Positions 17,765-26,576 of a stretch of DNA of 64,000 nt are shown here, piece by piece. Source of the DNA: Fimbriimonas ginsengisoli (GTDB taxonomy: Bacteria; Armatimonadota; Fimbriimonadia; Fimbriimonadales; Fimbriimonadaceae). How positions within the stretch are numbered: position 1 is the first letter of the stretch; every line of letters starts with the position of its first letter. A program made the translations under genes and the position numbers. Location of the stretch: positions 1-64,000 of the forward strand of contig JACOSL010000062.1 in the NCBI GenBank assembly GCA_016179045.1, read 5' to 3'. The notes under the pieces are model-generated. The model was given only the letters and a program-made list of their open reading frames with translations, did not search any database and was not told where the DNA came from.

Positions 17765-20275
17765 CTAGTGTCCGAAGTCGAACGTAAGTTCGACGTCGAG
17801 CCCGCGCGCCCGATATGCCCCCGCAGTAGAGGCGGGGTCGAGGTTCGCGACGTGCCGCAGCCTATAGCTTGCGATTAGACCCACGCTCCGATACAGGCGG
17901 TAATCGTAGGCAAGGCTCACGCCCGATTCGGTCTGTGGTTGGTACCCGGTGGTGCGCCCGCTTTGAACTAGCAAGGACAATCCTTGATTGGGAGACAGCG
18001 ACCGGCGCAGGGAAGCGTCCCAGGCGAACCGATCTTGTGCGAACACCCCTGCTCCCGAGATGAGGCTGCTCAGGCCCGTGCGGTACGACCAGCGGCCCGG
18101 CGCTCCGGATAGAAAAGCGTCGAAGGTGGTCGCCCGCGACTGGCCGTCCGCGTTCAGGTACGTAGTCCGGGTCTGATCGATCGCCATGCCGAGCGCGTGG
18201 GTGTGGCCAAGGTCGAACTGCATCCCAGTCCCAATGGTCAGGCTCTTCGTATTGGAACTGGACGAGCCGCTCGATGCCGATTGTACGAGGTGGGTGTCGA
18301 CGTGGGCATGGGGGCCCGCCCTGTAGGTAGCCAGGGCTTGAAATAAGGTGAGGTCGGTGCCGCCCGCGACGATTGGCACGCCCGTGCTCGGAGCGCTGAA
18401 TCCGCTCGTTCCGTAGCCCGCCCCGAGGCCGTCCTGAAAGGCGGCGAGCGCGGCCAGTTGCCCCGCGCGGCTGTGCTGGTAGCTCAGGTCGAGGCCAACT
18501 GGGCTCGCCGGATGGTAGTTCGCGTTCAAGGACAGGTCGGTGCCCCGTCGTGAGGCGCCCTGGGATTCGGTGTTGGACAGGGACGTGCGCCCGCCAAGGG
18601 ACCATGATCGGCCCGGATCGTACGACGACTCCAGCCGCAGCCCCTGGGAGGCCACACTCCCGACGCCGGCTCCGAATCCGGTTAGCCGGTTGAGCCCAAG
18701 CCGCGTGTTCAGGCGTCCGGTTCGTCGGGAGAGCGACAGATCGGTCTTGTCGACCTGGCCGTCGCCCGCGCTGCCCCCGCTCTTGCTTCGCGATTGCTCC
18801 AGCTTCCACTTCAAACCGTTCGCCACCTGCCCGTCCACAAAGGCTCGCGCGAAGGTGGAGCGCGCTACGTCGACGATCGGATGGCCGTTGAGGTCCTCGG
18901 AGAGTGAACTGATGCTAGCGTTCGACCAATTGAATCCGTACCGCATCCCCTTGGCCCGGCTGTCCATCCCAAGCTCAACTGACCGGTCGTTGCGGTTGAA
19001 TCCGATCGTCTGGACGCCGACAAAGCCGCTCGGAACGTCGCGAGCCGCCGCCGTCCAGCGCGTCGGCCCTAAGTCCCAGCGCGCGGTCAACCCGCGAGCC
19101 ATGCCGCTCGAAGGAGTAGGCGTGTTCACCAGCCGGCCCGTTGCCTGCGAATACGCAATCTCGGCGCCCCGTCCGAGCGGCAGACGATAGTCGACACCCA
19201 GAACCTTGCGGTCGCCGCCAACGACTTGCGTGGGCCGCGGCGAGTACGTCACTTCGACCGTGCTCGTGGAGGGCACGAAGCGCAGGAAGTAGAAGATGGC
19301 TGGATTGCCCGAATCGAAGATGTAGTCGATTCCCAGCGTTTGCAAGAGTCCGTCCACCTTGATCACGATCGGGCTCGTCGTTAACGGGACGAATTGGAGC
19401 GTGTAGGGGGTTGAGGGCGCTCCGAACCCCTGGAACTGCTCGACCCGGGTCGAGAGCCCCGCGGTACCGCCCGAGAGCTGTTCGACGGCGGTCAGGCCCA
19501 GCGACCCGAACCGGCCGAAATCGTACGCAGCCCCTGCTCCTTGGACCGCGCCCTGACGCGAGGTCAGGCTATACGCCTCAAAGGTAACTAGGATCGTGCT
19601 CGTCTGCGCGATTGGGCGCGACACAAACGTTATGGACCCCGCCTCGTAATTGATCGTGTAGTCGGCGCCCAGCTTCATCGCCAGGCCGTCCACCCTGACC
19701 TGCTCCGAGTCCGAGATCACCTGGCTGGCGCCGAGATAGTAGGGCCCCAATGAGCCGTTGCCGGAAAGGCTGGTCGTGCGTGCCGCGCCCCGAACCGAAG
19801 ATCGTAGGGCCTTGAGCGCAAATCTGCCCTGATGAAATCCCCCCATCACACCGTTCAGGGTCTTGTTGAAAGAGGCGAACGAGTTGGTGTTCAGCAAAGA
19901 GCCGCGAATATCCCCCGCGTCCATCTCCACCGGCCCGCGATGGTAGTTCAGGCTCATCTTCTGGCCTTGCGGGTCGCCAAAGCGGTTGTTCACGAGCTCG
20001 GCCTGGAAGTTCAGAACTCCCAGCACGTCGTGGCCGGAAAGGCTGACATGGCCGAGGTCGGTGAAGCGCTTTCCGCCCATGCCGTAGTAGGTGAGGCTGT
20101 TGAAGGCGTCCCCGTCGCCGGCAACATCTTGAACGTGAAAGCCAAGCACCCTGCGCCCCGATACGCTCACGCGCCGAACGATGCTCCGTTGAACCCATTG
20201 GGTTAGCGGTATCGCGTCGGAGATCGCAGCGCTCAAAGCAAGAGCGCCTAGCAGGGCGGTTCGGCAGTGCGCCAT
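17765..20275 (-). CDS. Large secreted beta-barrel-like outer-membrane protein
   Basis: The 836-residue product has a signal peptide (ALLGALALSAAISDA) and then almost only short alternating strands with Gly/Ser/Asn turns, as in outer-membrane barrels. It ends with a strand run closing on an aromatic residue (ARGLDVELTFDFGH). Two similar modules near residues 200-360 share VDGLxxxLGxDYxxxxxxGxIxF followed by VTFEAYS or VTYSPRP. These could be plug or periplasmic domains before a barrel of about 450 residues. The gene is last in a minus-strand run behind rhomboid, DUF5693 and csaB, 18 bases after csaB, so an envelope role is likely. I cannot assign a named family. Confidence 0.6.
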   Translation of the reverse strand: MAHCRTALLGALALSAAISDAIPLTQWVQRSIVRRVSVSGRRVLGFHVQDVAGDGDAFNSLTYYGMGGKRFTDLGHVSLSGHDVLGVLNFQAELVNNRFGDPQGQKMSLNYHRGPVEMDAGDIRGSLLNTNSFASFNKTLNGVMGGFHQGRFALKALRSSVRGAARTTSLSGNGSLGPYYLGASQVISDSEQVRVDGLAMKLGADYTINYEAGSITFVSRPIAQTSTILVTFEAYSLTSRQGAVQGAGAAYDFGRFGSLGLTAVEQLSGGTAGLSTRVEQFQGFGAPSTPYTLQFVPLTTSPIVIKVDGLLQTLGIDYIFDSGNPAIFYFLRFVPSTSTVEVTYSPRPTQVVGGDRKVLGVDYRLPLGRGAEIAYSQATGRLVNTPTPSSGMARGLTARWDLGPTRWTAAARDVPSGFVGVQTIGFNRNDRSVELGMDSRAKGMRYGFNWSNASISSLSEDLNGHPIVDVARSTFARAFVDGQVANGLKWKLEQSRSKSGGSAGDGQVDKTDLSLSRRTGRLNTRLGLNRLTGFGAGVGSVASQGLRLESSYDPGRSWSLGGRTSLSNTESQGASRRGTDLSLNANYHPASPVGLDLSYQHSRAGQLAALAAFQDGLGAGYGTSGFSAPSTGVPIVAGGTDLTLFQALATYRAGPHAHVDTHLVQSASSGSSSSNTKSLTIGTGMQFDLGHTHALGMAIDQTRTTYLNADGQSRATTFDAFLSGAPGRWSYRTGLSSLISGAGVFAQDRFAWDASLRRSLSPNQGLSLLVQSGRTTGYQPQTESGVSLAYDYRLYRSVGLIASYRLRHVANLDPASTAGAYRARGLDVELTFDFGH

Positions 20276-20293
20276 CGGCGGGCCTAAATCATA

Positions 20294-21379
20294 TTAAGTT
20301 CTAACCATAGGACGCAAGGTCTCGTCCATCAATTCGATATTACGCTGCGCGAGGCGGGTCATTTCCTCGACACGCCGCAGCACGCCCTTCTGCAATTGCT
20401 CCCTGTCCTTATGAAGCGCCATGAATTTGTCGCAAAGCCTTTGCGCGTTTAAGCCCTCGATGCCGAGTGCCGCGGGGAGGTCGAGCAGCTTGGTGAAGGC
20501 GGTCACCTTGGGGTCGTAGCTGATCATGAGCGGTGCGATGCCGACCTTGGCGGCGAGAATTCCCGCATGCAAGCGCATCGCGATCATCCCCTCCATCCGC
20601 CGGAAGCGCTGCTGGAGTTGGGTCGGGGTGCTCAACTTGCGAAGCTCCGGCATCCTGCCTCCGTGCTTCTTGCTGATCTCTTGGAGCAAGGGTCCGTCGG
20701 CTTGCCGATCCATCTCGACGAGCACCGGCATGAGGTTGGCCTCGAACAACTTCTTCGCAACTTCGCCGAATAGGCCCACGACATCGATTCCTCTCCCAAA
20801 CGGCCGAGGTGCGAGTCCTACCGCGCGGCGGTCGCCAACTCCGAAGCCCGAATCTTCGCCAATGTCTGAAGGCGGCGGCAATAGGTAGGAGGTATCCGCA
20901 GTCACTTCGATCCGTTTGCTCACGCCCAGGGACCTAATCAGGCCGGCAGAGCCCGGATCGCGCGCGGTGACCAGGTCCGCGCTCGAAAAGGCTGCCGCGG
21001 CGAACCGCTTCCCCAGCATTCGGTTGAGAGGGCCCACTCCCTGCCCGAGTAACAAGACTCGCTTGCCCCGCTTCTTGGCCTTTCGCACAAGGCTCGCGTA
21101 ATAGGCCACGCTGCCGAGGCTCGTCACGTCCTGAAAGATGCCACCACCAGGAAACACGAGGCAATCGCATGCGTCGATCGCCTTAGTGACCGCGGTCATG
21201 TCGCGTCTTGGAACCGAGAGCACGCCGTAATTGCGGAATGTGTCGTCGGGGTTGCCGCTCAGCAGCATGAGGTCGTAAGCGCGCTCGTCGATGGCGCGCG
21301 TAAATCCGGCCAGGATCGCATCGTCACCGAGATTGCCGCACCCGAAATAGCCGGCGAGGAGGAGCTTAACTGCTGCCAA
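20294..21379 (-). CDS. csaB: Polysaccharide pyruvyl transferase CsaB
   Basis: The 361-residue product matches the PS_pyruv_trans/CsaB family: GYFGCGNLGDDAILAGF at the start, VFPGGGIFQDVTS in the middle, LLLGQGVGPL, then GMIAMRLHAGILAAKVGIAPLMISYDPKV near the end. CsaB adds ketal-linked pyruvate to a cell-wall polymer, the modification recognised by SLH domains, so it anchors S-layer or SLH outer-membrane proteins. The start overlaps the end of the DUF5693 gene by 14 bases, and a beta-barrel gene follows 18 bases on. Together these suggest that this diderm fixes its outer layer through pyruvylated polymer. Confidence 0.88.
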   Translation of the reverse strand: MAAVKLLLAGYFGCGNLGDDAILAGFTRAIDERAYDLMLLSGNPDDTFRNYGVLSVPRRDMTAVTKAIDACDCLVFPGGGIFQDVTSLGSVAYYASLVRKAKKRGKRVLLLGQGVGPLNRMLGKRFAAAAFSSADLVTARDPGSAGLIRSLGVSKRIEVTADTSYLLPPPSDIGEDSGFGVGDRRAVGLAPRPFGRGIDVVGLFGEVAKKLFEANLMPVLVEMDRQADGPLLQEISKKHGGRMPELRKLSTPTQLQQRFRRMEGMIAMRLHAGILAAKVGIAPLMISYDPKVTAFTKLLDLPAALGIEGLNAQRLCDKFMALHKDREQLQKGVLRRVEEMTRLAQRNIELMDETLRPMVRT

Positions 21380-23210
21380 GGTCGTTCGGTGCTTGGCCCC
21401 AACGGGACACTGCCAGCCACAGCACCGAGCCTAGAATACCTCCCGCAACCCACCCGACCGCGATGCGCACCAGGCTCAAAGTGACCGGCGTGTGAAGGTG
21501 GCACATGGTGTTGACCAGGTCGGTCTGGCCAACTGCCCCCGCCATCAGGGCGAGCGCTGTCCAGCCCCCGTAGGTTTCCACCATTCGGCCCGAACGCGAG
21601 CGTATGAGCATGCAGATCCCGATCACGAGCAGCGGATGTCCGATCAAGAACTCCTTTGTGCGTGGGCGCACGAAGAGCAGAGCGTCGAGGATCGAGCGCG
21701 CCCTCAGCTCGAGCCCGCTCACCCCCGCCGGGTTGTCGTTTCCGGTCCGCGAGATCATGAACGCCAAGAGTCCCAGCAGGCCCAGGGCGAGCGCCGCCTG
21801 GCCCCAGGTGACCGGACCCCGCAGAGCGCCTCCCAGATTCGAGAACCTCGCAAAGAAGAAAGCTCCCACCGCCGCGATGGGCAGGAACACCGCCACTTTG
21901 ACTCCCTCGAACTGCTCGGCGCGGATGAGATAAGGCAAGCCGTTGAGCAGCCCAGCGACGCAGAGCCCGCCAACCAGACTTATGAGGCTGACGACGAGGT
22001 ATTCGAGGGGCCACTTCGTGCCCGCTCTGGCCTCGAGCACTATGAAGGCGAGGATTGGCAACGCAACGGCGGCGAGAAAGGCCATGCCCGGTCGGGCGGC
22101 AGGAAAGGCGCAGGATAGCCCAGCGGCCAGGCTGAGTCCCCAGACTGTCCCGCTCCACCGCGCGGGAAGGAACAGAGCGCCCGTCCAGGCTAGCACCGGT
22201 GCGATCGAAAGGCCGATGAGCACGAAGAGAGCTTGGGGGACGCCCGGTTCCTCGAACGGCTTCGCCACGCCGATCTCGCCCCCTTGTCGCCTCGCCGCCT
22301 TCGCGACCCTGTCGACGAAGTCCTCCAGGTCGTCGAGCGGGGTCTCAGAACCAAAGCTGACGGGACGCAGCAGCAAAATGCGCTGGTTGCGCTCACGTGC
22401 GGCCCTCGCGTAGCGGTCTACCGCCTCGGCAATGGGCAGCTTGTCCAGCTCGGCGGCAAGCGCCGAGTGCAGCCTGACGACCGATCCGGGGATATCGGCG
22501 ACGACGTTCGCGTCGCCGCCGATCTTGGTGAATTCCGGCGAGGCATAGAGCACCCCGAACTCCTGCAGTGCCGCCTCGAGCGCGAGTATCGAACCCCGAC
22601 GGCCCAGCACCTGGTCTCCCTGGGGCAAGAACACGTCCGCCCCCTGGCTGACGGCGAGGCGGAGGGTCTCGCGCACGTAGGCGTCGGTCACGCCGAGCGG
22701 ATTGGCGAACCTCGCCACCACGCGCAGCCCGGCCCGGCGCGCGCGCGCCGCCTCGTCTGGATTGAGGCCCACGCTCAGCGTCCTGATCGCATACTCCGAT
22801 GGCATGGAAGGGCCGCTGAGGTCGATCTTGCCCGCCACCGCCGCGACCGCCAGTCGTGGATACCTGCGTCGCATCGCCTGAAGCACCCTGGCGAGAGTTT
22901 CCTCTTCGCCGCTCAGAGCCGGGCCCGAAGAAAACTCGACCCGGTGCACGTTGATGAGATCGGCAACGGTCTCCTCGGAGAGGACGAGGGCGCCCACGCC
23001 CTTGGCCTTGAGCCGCCTCAGGCTCTCGTCCAGATCGAAACCTTGGGCAATGCTCACCGCCTCCGCCGTCTCGATCTCGATCGCCAACGTCGCCGCCTTG
23101 TTGCGACTTTCCACCCGGAATCTGTATCCGATCGAGAGGCTGGCAAGGATCGCACTTAGCACGAGAGCGGGAATCAGCCAGCGGGGTAGAGAGACCGGTC
23201 CGTCAAGCAT
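21366..23210 (-). CDS. DUF5693 family membrane protein
   Basis: The 614-residue product has one N-terminal membrane segment (WLIPALVLSAILASLSIGY), an outer domain of about 300 residues, and then many membrane segments (for example VLAWTGALFLPARW, FLAAVALPILAFIVLEA and LVVSLISLVGGLCVAGLLNG). The outer domain contains sequence such as LRRLKAKGVGALVLSEETVADL and FVDRVAKAARRQGGEIGV, typical of DUF5693. This family is usually seen next to csaB. Its role is unproven; export, assembly or modification of the pyruvylated wall polymer is a reasonable inference. The gene overlaps csaB by 14 bases and starts three bases after the rhomboid stop, so it is part of one operon. Confidence 0.75.
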   Translation of the reverse strand: MLDGPVSLPRWLIPALVLSAILASLSIGYRFRVESRNKAATLAIEIETAEAVSIAQGFDLDESLRRLKAKGVGALVLSEETVADLINVHRVEFSSGPALSGEEETLARVLQAMRRRYPRLAVAAVAGKIDLSGPSMPSEYAIRTLSVGLNPDEAARARRAGLRVVARFANPLGVTDAYVRETLRLAVSQGADVFLPQGDQVLGRRGSILALEAALQEFGVLYASPEFTKIGGDANVVADIPGSVVRLHSALAAELDKLPIAEAVDRYARAARERNQRILLLRPVSFGSETPLDDLEDFVDRVAKAARRQGGEIGVAKPFEEPGVPQALFVLIGLSIAPVLAWTGALFLPARWSGTVWGLSLAAGLSCAFPAARPGMAFLAAVALPILAFIVLEARAGTKWPLEYLVVSLISLVGGLCVAGLLNGLPYLIRAEQFEGVKVAVFLPIAAVGAFFFARFSNLGGALRGPVTWGQAALALGLLGLLAFMISRTGNDNPAGVSGLELRARSILDALLFVRPRTKEFLIGHPLLVIGICMLIRSRSGRMVETYGGWTALALMAGAVGQTDLVNTMCHLHTPVTLSLVRIAVGWVAGGILGSVLWLAVSRWGQAPNDLGSS

Positions 23211-23213
23211 GGG

Positions 23214-23900
23214 TCAGCGAGCCTCGAACTCCGGATCCAATACCCCGGCGCGCCCGCCCAGGACGGCGCCGCGCCCGCCGAGGAGGAGCACGGTGACCAT
23301 TCCCGCGAGGAAGCCGCCCGCGTGCGCCCAGTTCGCCACCCCTTCCTGGCGCGCTCCGATCTGCCATAGGAACCAGAGCCCAAGAAGAAACCAAGCCGAC
23401 ACGACGGTGCGGATGAAGAACAGCAGGGGCACGATGATCTCAACCCGGTTAGAAGGGAAGAGCAGAAAGTAGCAACCTAGAACGCCCCCGATCGCGCCGG
23501 AGGCGCCCAACGCGGGTACGAGGGAGCTGGGAAAGACGAAAATGTGGGTGGCGGTAGCGACCACCCCCCAAAACAAATAGTACAGCGCGAACCGCGGCGA
23601 GCCGAGCGCTTCTTCGACCCCCGGCCCAAACACGAGTAGGAACAGCATGTTGCCCAGCAGATGGAGCCAACCAGCGTGGAGGAACAGAGCGGTGAAGACG
23701 GTGACGAGTGGGAAACGGTCGCCGCCCGTGATCGCGCCGATCACCTCCTGCGGGCGCATGGTCAGGTCGGCAAACACCATCTGGTGGCCGAAGAGCGCCC
23801 ACTGACGATCCCACAAGAAGATCACGAGGTTGAGCAAGATGATCGTCCACGTAACGACCGGCGATCGCAGGCGAATCTGATTGTCCCGAATCGGGATCAC
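23214..23900 (-). CDS. Rhomboid family intramembrane serine protease
   Basis: The 228-residue product has six or more hydrophobic segments. The catalytic dyad is visible as the serine in GASGAIGGVLGCY and the histidine in NWAHAGGFLAGM. The first loop has HAGWLHLLGNMLFLLVFG, which matches the rhomboid H-x2-x-H-x3-N pattern. Rhomboids cleave membrane proteins within the bilayer. I chose the GTG at 23900 (VIPIRDNQIRLRSP), the usual family start; the longer frame to 23990 would run into the fabD region. It is the first gene of the csaB operon and might process one of the envelope proteins; that link is inferred. Confidence 0.87.
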   Translation of the reverse strand: MIPIRDNQIRLRSPVVTWTIILLNLVIFLWDRQWALFGHQMVFADLTMRPQEVIGAITGGDRFPLVTVFTALFLHAGWLHLLGNMLFLLVFGPGVEEALGSPRFALYYLFWGVVATATHIFVFPSSLVPALGASGAIGGVLGCYFLLFPSNRVEIIVPLLFFIRTVVSAWFLLGLWFLWQIGARQEGVANWAHAGGFLAGMVTVLLLGGRGAVLGGRAGVLDPEFEAR

Positions 23901-23954
23901 GAGGCGGAGTGTACCGGGGGGCTTGAGGAAGGGGTGGCGGGTACGCTTGGGCTC

Positions 23955-24893
23955 ATGGTTGCGGCGGTATTCCCCGGCCAGGGCTCGCAACGGCCCGGGA
24001 TGGGGGCGGGGCTTTTCGATCTGCCGGCGGCCGCGCCGTTGCTAGCCGAGATTTCCGCCGCCGCCGGCCTCGACGTCCGCCGCCTCTGCCTCCAAAGCGA
24101 CGAAGATGCGCTTCGCCAAACCCAGAACGCGCAAATGGCGCTTTTCGCCTGCGGCGTCGTCGCTTTCCGGTGCTTGGAGGATAGCGGCGTGCCAAAGCCA
24201 GCGTTCTTTGCTGGCCACTCGGTGGGCGAATATGCGGCGCTGGTGGCCTCCGGGGCGCTCGGGGTCGCCGACGGGGCGCGGCTGGTGGCCCGTCGCGGCG
24301 AATTGATGGCTAGCGCCGGCAAGTCGCGCCCGGGCGGCATGGCGGCGGTGCTCGGGCTCGACGGGGCCAGTCTCGAAACCGCCTGCCGAGAGGCTTCCAC
24401 CGGCGGCGAAGTAGCGGTGGTCGCCAACGACAACTGTCCGGGCCAGCTAGTGATCAGCGGCGATACCGGGGCGGTGCGTCGGGCCTGCGATCTGGCGACC
24501 GCCCGCGGGGCCAAGCGCGCCATGCCTCTCAACGTGAGCGGCGCTTTTCATAGCCCCCTGATGGAGGAAGCCGCCGCCGCAATGTTCGATGCGCTGGTGC
24601 GAGTCACATTCAAGGCCGGCGCCGCCCCCGTCGTATCTAACGTGACCGCCGCGCCAGTCGACGATCCTTCACGCTGGCCCGAATTGCTTCGCGACCAGCT
24701 CCGGAGTCCGGTTCGATGGACCGAAAGTGTCCAGCGCATAGCCGCCGCCGGGGTCGATGCGTTTCTGGAGTGCGGGGCGGGCGAGGTGCTCTGCGGGTTG
24801 ATCCGCCGCACCACTCGCGAGGCGCGCACACTGCCGATCTACGACCAACCGACGCTAGAGGCCGCGGTCGCCGAGTTGGGGGCGAGAGTCTGA
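23955..24893 (+). CDS. fabD: Malonyl-CoA:ACP transacylase
   Basis: The 312-residue product is FabD. It begins AAVFPGQGSQRPGMG, has the active-site serine in FAGHSVGEYAALVA, the substrate arginine region in ARRGELMASAG, and the catalytic histidine in SGAFHSPLM. It moves malonate from CoA to acyl carrier protein at the start of fatty-acid elongation. I chose the ATG at 23955 rather than the longer frame, which would overlap the divergent rhomboid gene. There is no Shine-Dalgarno; a TANNNT hexamer (tacgct, 23942-23947) ends seven bases before the ATG, consistent with a leaderless message. fabG follows immediately. Confidence 0.92.
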   Translation: MVAAVFPGQGSQRPGMGAGLFDLPAAAPLLAEISAAAGLDVRRLCLQSDEDALRQTQNAQMALFACGVVAFRCLEDSGVPKPAFFAGHSVGEYAALVASGALGVADGARLVARRGELMASAGKSRPGGMAAVLGLDGASLETACREASTGGEVAVVANDNCPGQLVISGDTGAVRRACDLATARGAKRAMPLNVSGAFHSPLMEEAAAAMFDALVRVTFKAGAAPVVSNVTAAPVDDPSRWPELLRDQLRSPVRWTESVQRIAAAGVDAFLECGAGEVLCGLIRRTTREARTLPIYDQPTLEAAVAELGARV

Positions 24894-25639
24894 GCGCTCC
24901 TTCGCTAACCGACAAAGTCGCGGTCGTCACCGGCGCCAGCCGGGGCATCGGCCGCGAAATCGCCCTTCAGTTGGGCCGGGCGGGCGCCGCGGTCGCCTGT
25001 GTCGCCACGAGCGAGGCGGGCGCCTCCGGAACCGCCAAGACGATCGTTACCGCGGGCGCCAATGCCAAAGCCTACGGCTGCGACGTGAGCGATTCTGCGG
25101 CAGTCGATGCGCTATTCGTCAAGGTTGGCGAGGAGCTTGGCGCGCCCTTAATTCTCGTTAACAACGCGGGCGTGGCCGTCGATGCGCTGGTCATGCGGAT
25201 GAAGGACGAAGACTGGGACCGGGTGCTGAACGTGAACCTCAAAGGCGCGTTCATGTGCATCCGCGCCGCCAGCCGCGCGATGATGAAGTCGCGGTACGGG
25301 CGCATCGTGAACGTGTCGAGCGTCGTTGGGCTCCACGGCGCGCCCGGGCAGGCCAACTATGCGGCGAGCAAGGCGGGACTAATCGGGCTCACGAAGTCGG
25401 TCGCGAAAGAGCTGGGCAGCAGGGGCATCACCTGCAACGCGATCGCGCCCGGATACATCGCCACCGATATGACCACCGCACTTCCTGCCGAATTCCGCGA
25501 ATACGTTGTCAAGCAGGCGCCCGCCGGAAGATTGGGAACGCCCGAAGACGTCGCCCCCGCGGTCTGCTTTCTGTGCTCTGAGGAAGCCGCGTATATCACG
25601 GGACAAGTGCTCACGATCGACGGCGGCTTGCTGCTGTAG
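24890..25639 (+). CDS. fabG: 3-oxoacyl-ACP reductase
   Basis: The product is about 249 residues and full length for FabG. The NADP-binding motif is VVTGASRGIG, with NNAG in the middle strand. The catalytic serine and Tyr-x3-Lys are in VNVSSVVG and YAASKAGL, and the C-terminal part ends GQVLTIDGGLLL. It reduces 3-oxoacyl-ACP in fatty-acid synthesis. The start is a puzzle: the homologous part begins SLTDKVAVVTG, but there is no ATG, GTG or TTG nearby in frame. The nearest candidate is a CTG at 24890 overlapping the fabD stop, with gggggcgag upstream. The next ATG upstream (24716) would add 58 residues inside fabD. Confidence 0.85.
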   Translation: MSAPSLTDKVAVVTGASRGIGREIALQLGRAGAAVACVATSEAGASGTAKTIVTAGANAKAYGCDVSDSAAVDALFVKVGEELGAPLILVNNAGVAVDALVMRMKDEDWDRVLNVNLKGAFMCIRAASRAMMKSRYGRIVNVSSVVGLHGAPGQANYAASKAGLIGLTKSVAKELGSRGITCNAIAPGYIATDMTTALPAEFREYVVKQAPAGRLGTPEDVAPAVCFLCSEEAAYITGQVLTIDGGLLL

Positions 25640-25731
25640 GAAGCGGTTCAGCGAATTTTTTGCATGCCTCAACATCGGGCGGGCACGAGCCATCCCGCAG
25701 CGATACTGAGGCATGACGCGATCATCGCTCG

Positions 25732-26382
25732 TCACTGCGTTCCCGACATCCCAGCCCGCGCCAAAACCTCGATGCGCGTCTTGAAATGCAGCTTCGCCAC
25801 CCGCGCGAGCCCCTCCACGCCATGCTTTCGCACCACCGCCGCCCCCGCCTCGATCACGGGCGGCGAAGCTCCCTTGGGCAGCCGCACCCCGATCTCATCG
25901 GAAAGCGCGGCCAGCTTCCGCAGAAACTCCGCCCGCGCCAGCACCGAAGCCGCCGCCACCGCGATGTCGGCCTCGGCCCGCACCACCGAGCGAAGCTCCA
26001 CCCGCCGCCCTTTCTCGAATAGCTGCCGCTTTAGGCCGGCCGGATCGGCGAACTGGTCGGAGATCACGAGTTCGCATGGTTGCTGCTCCAAGACGTTCTC
26101 GATCGCGCGGGCGTGGCCCCATGCGAGGATCTTGTTCAGGTTGCGCAGCTTTTCGTAAAGCTCGTTGTACTTGGCGGGGCCTATCGCGATCACGGCAAGG
26201 GGGCAGGTCTGCCGGATCGCCCCCGCCAGGCGCAACGCGACGGGGTCGGTGAGTTTCTTGGAATCGCGCACGCCCTCGAGTTCGGCCAGGTGCTCGGGCC
26301 CAACGTAGCACGCCGCGATGACGAGCGGCCCGAAGAAATCGCCCTTGCCGCTCTCGTCCACCCCGATGTGCCCCTCGTCCAC
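25732..26382 (-). CDS. rnhC: Type 2 ribonuclease H, HIII-like
   Basis: The 216-residue product carries the type 2 RNase H active-site residues: D and E in GVDESGKGDFFGPL, the aspartate in LVISDQFAD, and the last acidic residue in VRAEADIAVAAASVLARAEF; DSKKLTD is also conserved. The segment SGKGDFFGP is closer to RNase HIII than to HII. It removes RNA from RNA-DNA hybrids. Classic RNase HIII has an N-terminal TBP-like domain of about 80 residues; here the catalytic domain comes almost at once. I took the GTG at 26382. An ATG at 26484 would add 34 residues, still too few for that domain. HII versus HIII is my judgement from motif wording. Confidence 0.78.
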   Translation of the reverse strand: MDEGHIGVDESGKGDFFGPLVIAACYVGPEHLAELEGVRDSKKLTDPVALRLAGAIRQTCPLAVIAIGPAKYNELYEKLRNLNKILAWGHARAIENVLEQQPCELVISDQFADPAGLKRQLFEKGRRVELRSVVRAEADIAVAAASVLARAEFLRKLAALSDEIGVRLPKGASPPVIEAGAAVVRKHGVEGLARVAKLHFKTRIEVLARAGMSGTQ

Positions 26383-26576
26383 GATTCCACAGTCTACTGG
26401 CGGGCATTTGGTGGGAGCGGTTAGCCTGGCCCTCCCTGGCAGAATTAGCAGGATTCTCAACTCACATTGGCTCGCATCCCGCAAAGCCGCCTTACAATGG
26501 TGTCAACGAGCCCGCCAAATCTGATCTGCTTTGAGGCACCTCAAATGAAGCTCGCTTCGTTGAGGAGGATCAGGAC

